Assembly (NCBI GenBank): GCA_910574885.1
Contig: CAJTDD010000002.1
Span: 124,001 to 188,000, forward strand
Length of the DNA stretch: 64,000 bases
Source: Lachnospiraceae bacterium
Lineage (GTDB): Bacteria > Bacillota > Clostridia > Lachnospirales > Lachnospiraceae
Reading direction: 5' to 3'
The translations under genes were made by a program, and so were the position numbers. Below the pieces are notes generated by a model, which searched no databases, had not been told where the DNA came from, and saw only the letters and a program-made list of their open reading frames with translations. Shown here in pieces: positions 42,096-50,580 of this stretch; within the stretch, counting starts at the first letter, position 1; every line of letters starts with the position of its first letter.

Positions 42096-42824
42096 ATGAT
42101 ACCAAATTACCTGAAAAATAAGCGCATACTACTCGTAGACGATGAACCAGAGCTGCGGGATATGGTTCGTTCTATTTTATTGGAAGAAGGATTCACGAAC
42201 CTTCGGACTGCCGGCAGCGTCCGGGACGCCCTTGATGCTGCCAATGTATTTCATCCTGAACTGGCAATCCTTGACGTTATGCTTCCGGACGGAGACGGGT
42301 TTACCTTGATGGAACAGTTGAAATATGCTTCTGACTATCCGGTCTTGTTTCTGACTGCCCGGGGCGAGGACGGGGACAAATTCAGAGGTTTTGGGCTGGG
42401 AGCAGACGACTATATGGTCAAACCATTTCTTCCAAAGGAACTTGTCTTCCGTATCGCTGCAATTCTGCGAAGAACCTATAAGGATGAGAATCCGCTGGTG
42501 ACGCTGAAACATTGTGAGATTGATTTTGAACGGGCGGAGGTTCTGCGGCGAAAGGAATGTGAAGCCAAACCGGGCCGGCGCATCCCCTTAACAGCCAAGG
42601 AATATGAGATTCTTCTCGCCCTCTATCGCAACGCCGGGCGTATTGTAACCATCGATACGCTGTGCGAAGCCGCTTGGGGAGATAATCCCTATGGATATGA
42701 AAACTCCCTGATGGCGCACATCCGCCGCATCCGGGAAAAGATTGAAGCCGCCCCTTCTAAGCCGGAATCTCTGATCACCGTCAAGGGGCTGGGATACAAA
42801 CTGATAGTGCAATTGGAGAAATGA
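42096..42824 (+). CDS. OmpR-type response regulator of the immunity locus
   Basis: The 242-residue protein has a receiver (ILLVDDEPELRDMVRSIL, phosphoacceptor Asp in LAILDVMLPDGDG, LFLTARGEDGD, MVKPFLPKELVFRI) and a winged-helix domain (IPLTAKEYEILLALYRNAGRIVTIDTLCEAAW, YENSLMAHIRRIREKIE). AAAGGAG precedes the start. It overlaps the kinase gene by ATGA. It is divergent from the lantibiotic-immunity ABC operon, whose promoter carries phased repeats that it probably binds. Confidence 0.93.
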   Translation: MIPNYLKNKRILLVDDEPELRDMVRSILLEEGFTNLRTAGSVRDALDAANVFHPELAILDVMLPDGDGFTLMEQLKYASDYPVLFLTARGEDGDKFRGFGLGADDYMVKPFLPKELVFRIAAILRRTYKDENPLVTLKHCEIDFERAEVLRRKECEAKPGRRIPLTAKEYEILLALYRNAGRIVTIDTLCEAAWGDNPYGYENSLMAHIRRIREKIEAAPSKPESLITVKGLGYKLIVQLEK

Positions 42825-44290
42825 ACATGAAAAGCGTTCCTAAATTAATCCGGCGTTTTCTCGCCATTTTGATGCTGAGCATCATCCTGCTCTTCTTTCT
42901 GAATATTGTTGTATTGATTACCCTTAATTTGCAGCAGACACCCGGGGCTTCTCCTTGGACGACCGCTGTGGAAACCGGCGCCGCCCTGCAAAAAACAGAA
43001 GAAGGAGACGGTTATGTTCTTCCAAAGGACGCATCCCTGATATTGTCCAACGAAAATGTCTGGGGGATGCTGATTGACGACCACACCCACCGGGTCGTCT
43101 GGCACACAGACAATCTCCCCGATGAAATCCCCTTGGAATACTCCCTGTCGGATATCGCCGCCCTTACCCGCGGTTACATCATGGATTATCCTGCTTTTCC
43201 CGGCGAATCCGCGGATGGCCTGGTCGTCCTTGGCTATCCCAAAGACCGCTACTGGAAACATTTGTATCCCAACTGGGACTATCATTTTATAGCAAATTTA
43301 CCCAAATACCTATTGAATGTGTTACTTGTAAACGCGGTTCTTATCTTTCTTATTTACTTTACCGCAAACATGAAACTTCTGCGCTCTGTAAAACCTATTA
43401 CAGAAGGAATACAAAAACTGCCCACCAAAGAACCTGTTTTCGTGAAGGAAAAAGGGTTGCTGTCCGAGCTTGCCGCGAATATCAATCAGACTTCAAGGAT
43501 TCTGGAATCTCAGAATTATCAGTTAAGGAAAAAAGAGAATGCCCGCGCTAACTGGATTGCAGGAGTTTCCCATGACATCCGCACACCGCTTTCTATGATA
43601 ATGGGGTATGCCGGGCAGCTTGAGGAATGCCCGCGCCTTACTGCGGATGAACGCCGGAAAGTGTCTGTAATCGTGAGACAGTGTACGCGAATGCGCGACT
43701 TGGTCAATGACTTGAACCTTGCGTCAAGGCTTGAGTATGACATGCAGCCCCTTAACAGGACGCGGGAAAATGCCGTCGCTATTGCGAGGCAGGTCGCCGT
43801 TGATTTTATCAATATGGACGTCAGCGGAAAATATTCCATAGAATGGAAGACCTCACCGGAGATTACAGATTGTTCTGTTTCTGTGGATAAAAATCTGATT
43901 TGCAGGGCAATCTCTAATCTGATTCAAAACTGCATCAACCACAATGCAGACGGATGTACCATCTATGTCTCCGTGCTTAGGAAAAATACTTGGGAAGAAG
44001 CTGGCGATGAAGCTCCCGGGGATGATAATGATTCTATGGGGAACTTGGGAGTCTGTATCCTCCGAATAGAGGATGACGGAACGGGTATGTCGCCGGAAAT
44101 CATTCACAGATTGAACTCTATGCCTCATTATATGGTGTGCGACAGTAATGCCCCAAAACAGCAGCATGGACTGGGGTTATTGATTGTCAGGCAGATTGCC
44201 AAATCACACGGCGGGGATATGCGAATGTGCCAGAGCGCTTATGGGGGATTGTGTGTAGATATTCTGTTACCGTTCATTCCTGCAATCTGA
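42821..44290 (+). CDS. Sensor histidine kinase of the immunity locus
   Basis: The 489-residue protein has two membrane spans (about 13-35 and 163-186) around an extracellular sensor domain, a HAMP-like linker, the phosphoacceptor segment GVSHDIRTPLSMIMGYAGQL, and an ATPase domain (ISNLIQNCINHN, EDDGTGM, HGLGLLIVRQIAKSHGG). It is translationally coupled to the response regulator and probably detects a lantibiotic-type peptide at the cell surface. Confidence 0.92.
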   Translation: MNMKSVPKLIRRFLAILMLSIILLFFLNIVVLITLNLQQTPGASPWTTAVETGAALQKTEEGDGYVLPKDASLILSNENVWGMLIDDHTHRVVWHTDNLPDEIPLEYSLSDIAALTRGYIMDYPAFPGESADGLVVLGYPKDRYWKHLYPNWDYHFIANLPKYLLNVLLVNAVLIFLIYFTANMKLLRSVKPITEGIQKLPTKEPVFVKEKGLLSELAANINQTSRILESQNYQLRKKENARANWIAGVSHDIRTPLSMIMGYAGQLEECPRLTADERRKVSVIVRQCTRMRDLVNDLNLASRLEYDMQPLNRTRENAVAIARQVAVDFINMDVSGKYSIEWKTSPEITDCSVSVDKNLICRAISNLIQNCINHNADGCTIYVSVLRKNTWEEAGDEAPGDDNDSMGNLGVCILRIEDDGTGMSPEIIHRLNSMPHYMVCDSNAPKQQHGLGLLIVRQIAKSHGGDMRMCQSAYGGLCVDILLPFIPAI

Positions 44291-44337
44291 TGCAAATTGG
44301 GACAACATCTTGCAAAAAGCAATTTTCAGACACACTC

Positions 44338-44501
44338 TAGTACTCCATCCAGTCAGAAATCAAAGTACTGGGCTGTCTGGTTCGTGCCAGTGCTAGGCAA
44401 AATTTCGACGGCGATGTGGGCGCATCGACTAGGAATTTTAACGACGCAATGGTGCGAAACAGACAGTTCAGGACTTCGGTTTCTGGCCGGATGGAGTACT
44501 A
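44338..44501. repeat. 164-bp imperfect palindrome
   Basis: TAGTACTCCATCC (44338-44350) and its exact reverse complement (44489-44501) close an element whose arms stay complementary over most of their length, for example CTGTCTG with CAGACAG and TTCGTGCC with a GGTGCGAA-type partner. The centre contains GGCGATGTGGGCGCATCGAC. No reading frame stands out. It looks like a small mobile palindromic element or a structured RNA. Confidence 0.65.
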
Positions 44502-44542
44502 CATTAGGATAAAATTTTTATTTTGTGAAAAAGAAATGTATC

Positions 44543-44571
44543 TTGCAATTAAAACCTGCATATGCTATAAT
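44543..44571 (+). promoter_or_regulatory. Strong promoter for an antisense RNA
   Basis: TTGCAA (44543-44548) and TATAAT (44566-44571) are 17 bp apart, and the -10 is extended (TGCTATAAT). There is no ribosome binding site or reading frame between here and the terminator at 44617-44654, so a short untranslated RNA is expected. Confidence 0.7.
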
Positions 44572-44577
44572 GCCGTT

Positions 44578-44660
44578 AGGCAAAGAAATGTGGAGAAATC
44601 CATGTAGGCAAAGAACAAATCCCCCGACCGTAATGGCGTACAGTCGAGGGATTTTTCTTT
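44578..44660 (+). ncRNA. Putative type I antitoxin RNA
   Basis: From the promoter at 44543-44571 to the terminator a transcript of about 80 nt would be made. It contains AGGCAAAGAA twice (44578-44587 and 44606-44615) around a TGGA-GAAA-TCCA hairpin. Its end overlaps the 3' end of the convergent toxin mRNA at the shared terminator. The toxin mRNA carries TTTGCC twice, so the repeats could pair with it in trans. This matches the RNA I/RNA II plan of Fst (par) loci. Confidence 0.5.
44617..44654. terminator. Bidirectional terminator shared by toxin and antisense RNA
   Basis: Arms 44617-44628 and 44643-44654 pair (AAATCCC...GAC with GTC...GGGATTT) with one mismatch. The plus side runs into TTCTTTTCTTTTT and the minus side into TTGTTCTTTG. 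It can end both convergent short transcripts. Confidence 0.75.
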
Positions 44661-44690
44661 TCTTTTTATAGTGGCAAAGCACCCACTAGG

Positions 44691-44789
44691 CTATTTGTTG
44701 CCTTTGTCGTGCCTGTCTAGCCATTTGCTGATGAGGTGGCAAACCACACCTGCTACGACAGTCACAAGAAATGTGAAGAATAACTCCAT
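44691..44789 (-). CDS. Fst-like type I toxin peptide, 32 residues
   Basis: The peptide begins MELFFTFLVTVVAGVVCHLI and ends SKWLDRHDKGNK: one membrane span followed by a short charged tail. This is the layout of Fst/Ldr-type membrane toxins. GGAGGAGGTG lies just before ATG 44789, and an extended -10 (TGTTATAAT, core at 44836-44841) lies upstream. The transcript would end at the terminator it shares with the convergent antisense RNA. A membrane-active toxin kept silent by that RNA is the likely role. No host plasmid features are near. Confidence 0.65.
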   Translation of the reverse strand: MELFFTFLVTVVAGVVCHLISKWLDRHDKGNK

Positions 44790-44961
44790 GCAAACACCTC
44801 CTCCCGTTGCCGGGTGTAGGTTAGACAACACAAGCATTATAACATATCAAGGAGCATTCTTCTATCTCTTTCTTAAAAGACTTTACTTGCATCGGATTGC
44901 AGCTGACACAATCCAATGCAAGTAAAGTAGAATATATTGAAAGGAGGGTTAGCATATTATT

Positions 44962-46283
44962 ATGGAAGAAAAGAAAAAGCTTCCGATAGGAATTGAATTT
45001 TTCAATCATTTCAAAACCGACAACTATTACTATGTAGATAAAACAGGCTTTATCAGCGAACTTATCCAGACAAAGGGCAGTGTAAATCTTTTTACAAGAC
45101 CGCGCCGTTTCGGGAAAAGCCTGAATATAGACATGCTGAAATCTTTTTTTGAGCTTGGCGCCGACGCCTCTCTGTTTGAAGGGCTGAAAATAGCACAAGA
45201 ACACTCTCTCTGCCAGCAATATATGGGAAAATATCCTGTTATTTCACTCAGCCTAAAGGACGTTGACGGTGAAAATTACAAAGTAGCCTATGACAGCCTT
45301 GGGATTCTCATCAGTGAAGAGGCTGAACGCTATAGTTTTCTCATTGACAGCGAACAACTGACGACCTCCGAAAAAAATAAATTCCAGAAGTTAATGGACG
45401 GAGATTTTGAAAACAGCGCTTTCCTGTATAACAGCCTGAAACACGATTTCAGACGTCCGTTTTGGAGAATATTTTGGATTCACGGACGAAGAAGTCCGGG
45501 CAATGCTGGCTTACTATGGGTTGGAAGAAAAGTATGTCCTATTCAAAGAATGGTATGAAGGTTATCATTTTGGGAATGTGGATGTGTACTGTCCATGGGA
45601 TGTGATAAACCAGTGTGATAAGTTCTGTGAATCGAGAAATGCTCCAATGGAACCTCACTGGGAGAACAGCAGCAGTAATTTTATTGTAAGAGATATACTG
45701 GAAAACTCCTCTGAAACTACAAAATCTGAGATTGAAGCTTTGATTTCCGGTGATACGATTCAAAAAATGCTGATTCCGGAACTGACTTACACAGATTTGG
45801 ATAACAAGGAAACCAGAATACGGCAGACGTATCTGTGGAGCGTACTTTTTGCAACGGGATATCTGACAGATGCCGAAGAACCGAAAGGTAAAATACATCG
45901 TCTAGCCATTCCGAACCAAGAAGTTCTTGGTATCTATAAAGAACATATCCTCTCTTGGTTTCAAACGAATGTTACTCAAAACGCAGCCGATTGGACTCGT
46001 TTCTGCAGGGCATTCATAGATGGCGACAGTCCAACGGTTCAGACTGTTTTCAACGAATTTATGTCAGATTCCATCAGTATTCGCGATACCTGTGTACACA
46101 ATCATTGAAGTAAAATATGCGGAAAACGGAATCTTTGATTCTGCCTGCCAGAAAACGCTAAAACAAATCGACCACGACGGATATGTTTCCGCATGCAAAC
46201 AAGAGGGCATGGAGACAATCTATAAATTTGGTATTGCATGTTATAAGAAAAAATGTAAAATAGTATGTGTACCGGAAATATAA
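44962..46283 (+). pseudogene. Broken AAA ATPase/PD-(D/E)XK nuclease gene
   Basis: The first frame (44962-45450) gives PIGIEFFNHFKTDNYYYVDK and the P-loop FTRPRRFGKSLNIDML of a PF09820-type ATPase, then breaks. A second frame (from about 45450) resumes at FGEYFGFTDEEVRAMLAYYG, missing the section with Walker B. It breaks again near 46085. A third frame ends with IPVYTIIEVKYAENG, the E-x-K strand of the nuclease, but the preceding catalytic Asp region is missing. Two internal deletions with frame changes explain this. GGAGG precedes the start. Confidence 0.85.
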
Positions 46284-46318
46284 AAAATGTAGTATCATGA
46301 AAAGACGAGGAGCAAACC

Positions 46319-46498
46319 ATGAAAAATGAAAGATTTGAAGTAATCTACTCTCAAGGCAAATTGACTGTAACAGAAATTTGGGTAGACAAAGTAACCGGCG
46401 TGAATTATTTATACCATGTCAGCGGTTACTCAGGGGGATTAACCCCCTTGCTTGACCGGGAAGGAAAACCCATTATTTCTCCGGTCATTAACCAATAG
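46319..46498 (+). CDS. DUF6440-like small protein
   Basis: The 59-residue protein begins MKNERFEVIYSQGKLTVTEI and contains VDKVTGVNYLYHVSGYSGGLTPLLD and a final GKPIISPV. This pattern of a resident ligand-free beta sheet with TGVxYL and GGLTPLLD is that of DUF6440 proteins, which have no known function. ACGAGGAG precedes ATG 46319. It stands between the wrecked ATPase gene and the convergent jetC gene. Confidence 0.72.
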   Translation: MKNERFEVIYSQGKLTVTEIWVDKVTGVNYLYHVSGYSGGLTPLLDREGKPIISPVINQ

Positions 46499-46514
46499 CT
46501 GACAACTCCACTGG

Positions 46515-46540
46515 GGGAGAGGCGCAAATCTCCCTCCCCC
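46515..46540. terminator. Weak terminator between DUF6440 and jetC
   Basis: GGGAGA (46515-46520) pairs with TCTCCC (46529-46534) around GGCGCAAA, followed by TCCCCCTTT. It is short but lies exactly between the two convergent genes. Confidence 0.4.
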
Positions 46541-46549
46541 TTTCCTCAT

Positions 46550-49500
46550 TTATTCCACCAATTCCCCAAAATCTTCCCGCTCAAATTCCTGAATCGAAAT
46601 ATGCCGCTTATTGGGATTGGCATACACAAAGGTCTTGTCTACATTTTCCAGATAATTCTGTATCTTATCATTGGTGGCGCTGATAATCGCCTGGAAACCA
46701 AGCCCCCGTATCAGGGAAATACAGCTTGCCACCTTCTCCGCATCCATCTTGGAAAACGCCTCGTCCAACACCACCAGCCGAATCGTCGGGTTCCTCTGAT
46801 ACCTTGCCGGTGTATTGACTTTATAGACCTGGGCAAAACTCGCCAGAAGAGCCACATACAAGGGATTCTGCCCTTCACCGCCGGAGTTCTTCTTAATCAT
46901 CCTGCCAAGCCCGATTGCCATATCCTTCTGCCCTTTTATAATCTGCTGCATATCGAAAGACAGATACGTGCGGTAATCTGCGTATTTATCCATATTCTTC
47001 TTCGCCTCATTCAGCTCCTCCGAAGTCGCATTCTCCGGCGGGATAAATACATGAATCAGCTCATTCATCAGCTCTCCGTACTGGTTCTCATGCTCCATGG
47101 TAAACATGTCAAGCTGGTTCTCCATAGTATCGGTCAACTGCGAAGGATGAATCTGCAGTGCGTCGTCCATGAACATCTTATAATACCTTCCGTCCGCACC
47201 CTTGTTCTTCGTAATCACAAACTGATACTTATCCTTCCCGAAATCCAGCCCGCTGATAATCCGGTTCAGCTCGTCTTTGCGCTGGTATGCCTCCCGGATG
47301 GCGCTGCGGATTTTGAAAATAAAGTCGTCCTTAAAATGCTCGACGGCAGAACGCGCCTGTTCTTTCGCAGACTCCCGGAACGCCTCCAACTCATCGCATC
47401 TGAGATTTTCCAGCAAATCATCGTAAGGAATATTATCCCGGATGGCTGTAGAGAATGTCCGGTTCGGGTAATTCCTCACATAGCTGCTGCGCTCCTCCAC
47501 TAATTTCTGGTAAGCCTCCTCCTCGGCTTCACGAATCGGGTAGAGGTCTGCAAGACGCTGACGCTTGAGATAATCGTAATTCCCGGATTTTCTGCCGGAG
47601 AGATATTTCTGAAATTCCTGCTCATACCGTTCTAGCCGCTCTTCCTTTTCATCGAGCATCCTTCCGTCAACACCCCCGCCGTCAGGCACACCTGCCGCCT
47701 TCCCTGATTCTGCCCGCAGTTTCCGCCGCTGCTCCATAATCCCATTCTCCGCCTGCAAAAGCTCCTCGCGCAGTTTTTCAATCTCCTTCTGGTAATTCCA
47801 GATGGTTTCCTGCACCTTAACCACCTGAGATTTCTTCACATCCTGTCTTTCCTGTAACTCCCGCTTCTTTGCCTCCCATGCATCCACAGACTGGCTCTTT
47901 AGCATCTCAAGCTTCTTTGCAATCTGGCTCTTTTGCTTCATTTTCCCGGAAATCTGCCGGATATCCCCAAGCTGCCCCAGATAATCCCCCATTGGCTGGC
48001 TAAGCCTCTCCAACTGCATCGTCTGGCGGATTTCCTCCAACTGCTCCTGCAAGGGCAGCCGTTCCTCCTGCAGCCTCTGGCACTGCTCTTCCAGACGGCG
48101 AATTCTTTGGCGCATACTGACATCTCCGATATAAGCGCATCTGGTATAATTTTCCGGGTGGATATGCTGCAGACGGAAACTATGGTACAACACGCAGTCC
48201 GGCGTAACGCCAATCTTGCAATCCCTAAGCTCCTCCACAGTCTCGCACTTCATGACATTTCCCAGAAAGAAATCGATATACGCCTGTACATACGGCTCTT
48301 TCGCCAGCACCTCTTCTGCCAGCGCGCCTTTCCTTGCAGGGTGAGATTCCTTCATCACCTTCTCCGTATCCAGCACAGACGCCCGGAAGAACTTCTTCTT
48401 ATCCATCTGCTGATAAATATCCATGGCAATCTTCGCATACGCCGGTTCTACGATGAGCAGCAGCTTGTTATTTCCCATATAACCCTCGACCGCATTCTGC
48501 CAGCGTTCGTCTTTCAAATCTAATAAATCCGCAAGAATCTGAACATTGACAAATTTCCCGCAGCGCTCATGAAGGCGTCCCCGCAGCTCGAACCTTGCCT
48601 CTTCCAATTCTCTCGGATACGCTTTCTTCCCCTGTTTCAAGGATTTCAGCTCTTCCCTTGCCTCACGCTCTTCCTTCTTAATCCGCCGCAGTTCAGCGTC
48701 CGCCTCCTGCCTTTGCTCCTCCAAATCCTCCTGGATGTCTTGTAAGCTGCCCATGAGCCGCTCAAGCTCTTCTTCCGAAATGTCTTCATCCGCAAATTTA
48801 TCAATATCCCACAACACCTGATTGGGCGTTACATCCTTGTCCTTCCACTCTTTCAGCCGCTCTGCCGTCTGCTGCCATCTCGCCCTGCTGTTTTCCAGAC
48901 GCCTAAGCTCCGTATCCACAGCCTCCTGCTCCGACTCAAGCCCCAGGTAGCCGCTATTCGCAATCCGCAGGATGACCTCCTCATATTCTTCCTGGATTCC
49001 CCTCTGCTCTTTTTCAAGTCCGGCTTTCTGATTTTCACCGGCGGCAATCTCTTCCTGACGGCTCTCAATCTTGTCCCGGCATTCCTGCACCTGTGCCGTA
49101 AGCCTCAGCATTTCCAGACGCTCGATTTGGTAGGCACACATTTTCGCAGCCTCGCGTTTCCCGTCATAATCCTCATAACGCTCCCTAATCTGCGTAAGAC
49201 GCCGGATTTCCTCCACAGTTTCCTCAATCTTTCCCCGCATCCGCCCATACTGCATGACGCTCTCCTGCAAGTCCTCGATATGGATATCCTGCTCCATGCA
49301 GATGTATTCTTTCACAAATTCCTCCAGTTTGATGTTCATACGGAACGGAATTGCCCGCTTGAACAGTCTTGGGAACTTCTCCATATCCAGTCCGCCCAGA
49401 TAGATATCATAGAGCTGGCGGCGGAAACGCTCGTTGCTTGTGCCGCAATAGAACTGTTCCGGTGAAAATGTCCTTTGCAGATATTCCCGCAGTTCAAGAG

Positions 49501-49969
49501 AACTGAAACACCGTTTTCCAATCCGGTAGCCGTCTTTCAGAAACTCCCCCGTATGCCAGAAAAACAGCCGGTTTACATCGTTGGTCGCCGTATCCACATC
49601 GAATACCACACCCACGCACTGTTTTTCCTTCGTGTTGGTCTGCTCCATCTCCAGCACGATGGTACTGGAAAAATTCTGGTTCCTCAGGTATTGCGCCTCA
49701 TTGTTCTCGCTGATGTTGACCATGCCCCGCAGGTATTCAATCAGGGTGCGGTCAGAATCGTCCGCCGCCGCCTTGTTGAAGAACCCTCTCCCGTCTGTGC
49801 TGGCGTACAGTACAATCTGCAAGGCATCGATGACTGTGGACTTTCCGCTTCCAGAATGTCCGGTAAAAAAATTGATTCCCTTGCTTAACGTCAGTACTTT
49901 CCTGTCTATGTAATGCCAGTTATTCAGGCATATCCTCGATAGCGCTTTGAATGGCTGTTTCGTCTCCAA
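46550..49969 (-). CDS. jetC: Wadjet JetC-like SMC/MukB-type ATPase
   Basis: The 1139-residue protein has an N-terminal ATPase half with Walker A (FFTGHSGSGKST, about 34-45) and AASTDGRGFFN-type JetC sequence. Long coiled coils (about 250-420 and 600-800) surround a hinge region. The C-terminal half carries the signature KNSGGEGQNPLYVALL and Walker B (LVVLDEAFSKMD). JetC is the loop-extruding motor of Wadjet, which recognises plasmids by size. Start TTG 49969 follows GGAGGA inside jetB; the genes overlap by 50 bp. JetD, the TOPRIM-type nuclease that should follow, is not downstream. Confidence 0.9.
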   Translation of the reverse strand: METKQPFKALSRICLNNWHYIDRKVLTLSKGINFFTGHSGSGKSTVIDALQIVLYASTDGRGFFNKAAADDSDRTLIEYLRGMVNISENNEAQYLRNQNFSSTIVLEMEQTNTKEKQCVGVVFDVDTATNDVNRLFFWHTGEFLKDGYRIGKRCFSSLELREYLQRTFSPEQFYCGTSNERFRRQLYDIYLGGLDMEKFPRLFKRAIPFRMNIKLEEFVKEYICMEQDIHIEDLQESVMQYGRMRGKIEETVEEIRRLTQIRERYEDYDGKREAAKMCAYQIERLEMLRLTAQVQECRDKIESRQEEIAAGENQKAGLEKEQRGIQEEYEEVILRIANSGYLGLESEQEAVDTELRRLENSRARWQQTAERLKEWKDKDVTPNQVLWDIDKFADEDISEEELERLMGSLQDIQEDLEEQRQEADAELRRIKKEEREAREELKSLKQGKKAYPRELEEARFELRGRLHERCGKFVNVQILADLLDLKDERWQNAVEGYMGNNKLLLIVEPAYAKIAMDIYQQMDKKKFFRASVLDTEKVMKESHPARKGALAEEVLAKEPYVQAYIDFFLGNVMKCETVEELRDCKIGVTPDCVLYHSFRLQHIHPENYTRCAYIGDVSMRQRIRRLEEQCQRLQEERLPLQEQLEEIRQTMQLERLSQPMGDYLGQLGDIRQISGKMKQKSQIAKKLEMLKSQSVDAWEAKKRELQERQDVKKSQVVKVQETIWNYQKEIEKLREELLQAENGIMEQRRKLRAESGKAAGVPDGGGVDGRMLDEKEERLERYEQEFQKYLSGRKSGNYDYLKRQRLADLYPIREAEEEAYQKLVEERSSYVRNYPNRTFSTAIRDNIPYDDLLENLRCDELEAFRESAKEQARSAVEHFKDDFIFKIRSAIREAYQRKDELNRIISGLDFGKDKYQFVITKNKGADGRYYKMFMDDALQIHPSQLTDTMENQLDMFTMEHENQYGELMNELIHVFIPPENATSEELNEAKKNMDKYADYRTYLSFDMQQIIKGQKDMAIGLGRMIKKNSGGEGQNPLYVALLASFAQVYKVNTPARYQRNPTIRLVVLDEAFSKMDAEKVASCISLIRGLGFQAIISATNDKIQNYLENVDKTFVYANPNKRHISIQEFEREDFGELVE

Positions 49970-50564
49970 GATTGTCCTCCTCCCCGAATGTCGCCAACAG
50001 TTCCCGAATCTCGTCCCCCAGCAATACGGCATTGATACAGGGGTAAATGATGATTCTCGTCTGCTCGTTCATTTCTTCTAACGTCTCTAGCGGCTCAATC
50101 ATCTGGTATTTTCTCAGAAGTGCGATTGTGCGCCTCATTTCTGTGACGGAAGGCAGGCTTTTCAGTACCCGAAATTCCCCCGCCTTGCCGTTCATTGCGC
50201 CCAGCGTGGTCACGATATGGCTGCTTGAAGATACGCTCTCCATCTGCTCGTCGTAGATGAGTTTCAACACCAACAGGTAGATTGTCGCAAGCCTTGACAG
50301 CTTCTTTGTAAAGGCTTGCCCGCCTTGGATGTAGACGACGCCCATGTGTGCATTTTCTTTTAGGGTGATTCCTGCTATGGAAAAATACTCCCGCAAAAAT
50401 TCCAGATGCTTGCTACACGTCCGGTATTCCTTTACGTACTGCATCCGCCCTGTGCGCCGGTCGTATCGGCGTTCCAGAAGATAGGTCTGGGAGAAGAGGG
50501 TCTTAATGACTTCTGTCAGCATGTCCTGTTCTTCCTGGGTGATTTGTTCAAAATATTCTATCAA
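49920..50564 (-). CDS. jetB: Wadjet JetB-like subunit (DUF4194)
   Basis: The 214-residue protein resembles MukE/JetB proteins of the DUF4194 family: a helical start (QDMLTEVIKTLFSQTYLLER), LREYFSIAGITL, a winged-helix core (LSRLATIYLLVLKLIYDE, SLPSVTEMRRTIALLRKYQMIEPL) and IIIYPCINAVL. It bridges the kleisin-like JetA and the motor JetC. TTG 50564 follows GGGAGG. It lies 16 bp after an AlbA-type gene, whereas its usual upstream partner jetA is almost 9 kb away. Confidence 0.87.
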   Translation of the reverse strand: MIEYFEQITQEEQDMLTEVIKTLFSQTYLLERRYDRRTGRMQYVKEYRTCSKHLEFLREYFSIAGITLKENAHMGVVYIQGGQAFTKKLSRLATIYLLVLKLIYDEQMESVSSSSHIVTTLGAMNGKAGEFRVLKSLPSVTEMRRTIALLRKYQMIEPLETLEEMNEQTRIIIYPCINAVLLGDEIRELLATFGEEDNLGDETAIQSAIEDMPE

Positions 50565-50580
50565 TGTTTACCTCCCGGCT

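Noticed and set aside
46550..49969. SbcC-type exonuclease subunit as an alternative name for the large SMC-like ATPase
   Set aside because: The adjacent DUF4194 (JetB-like) gene, the overlap with it, and the FFTGHSGSGKST start fit JetC; no sbcD gene is present.
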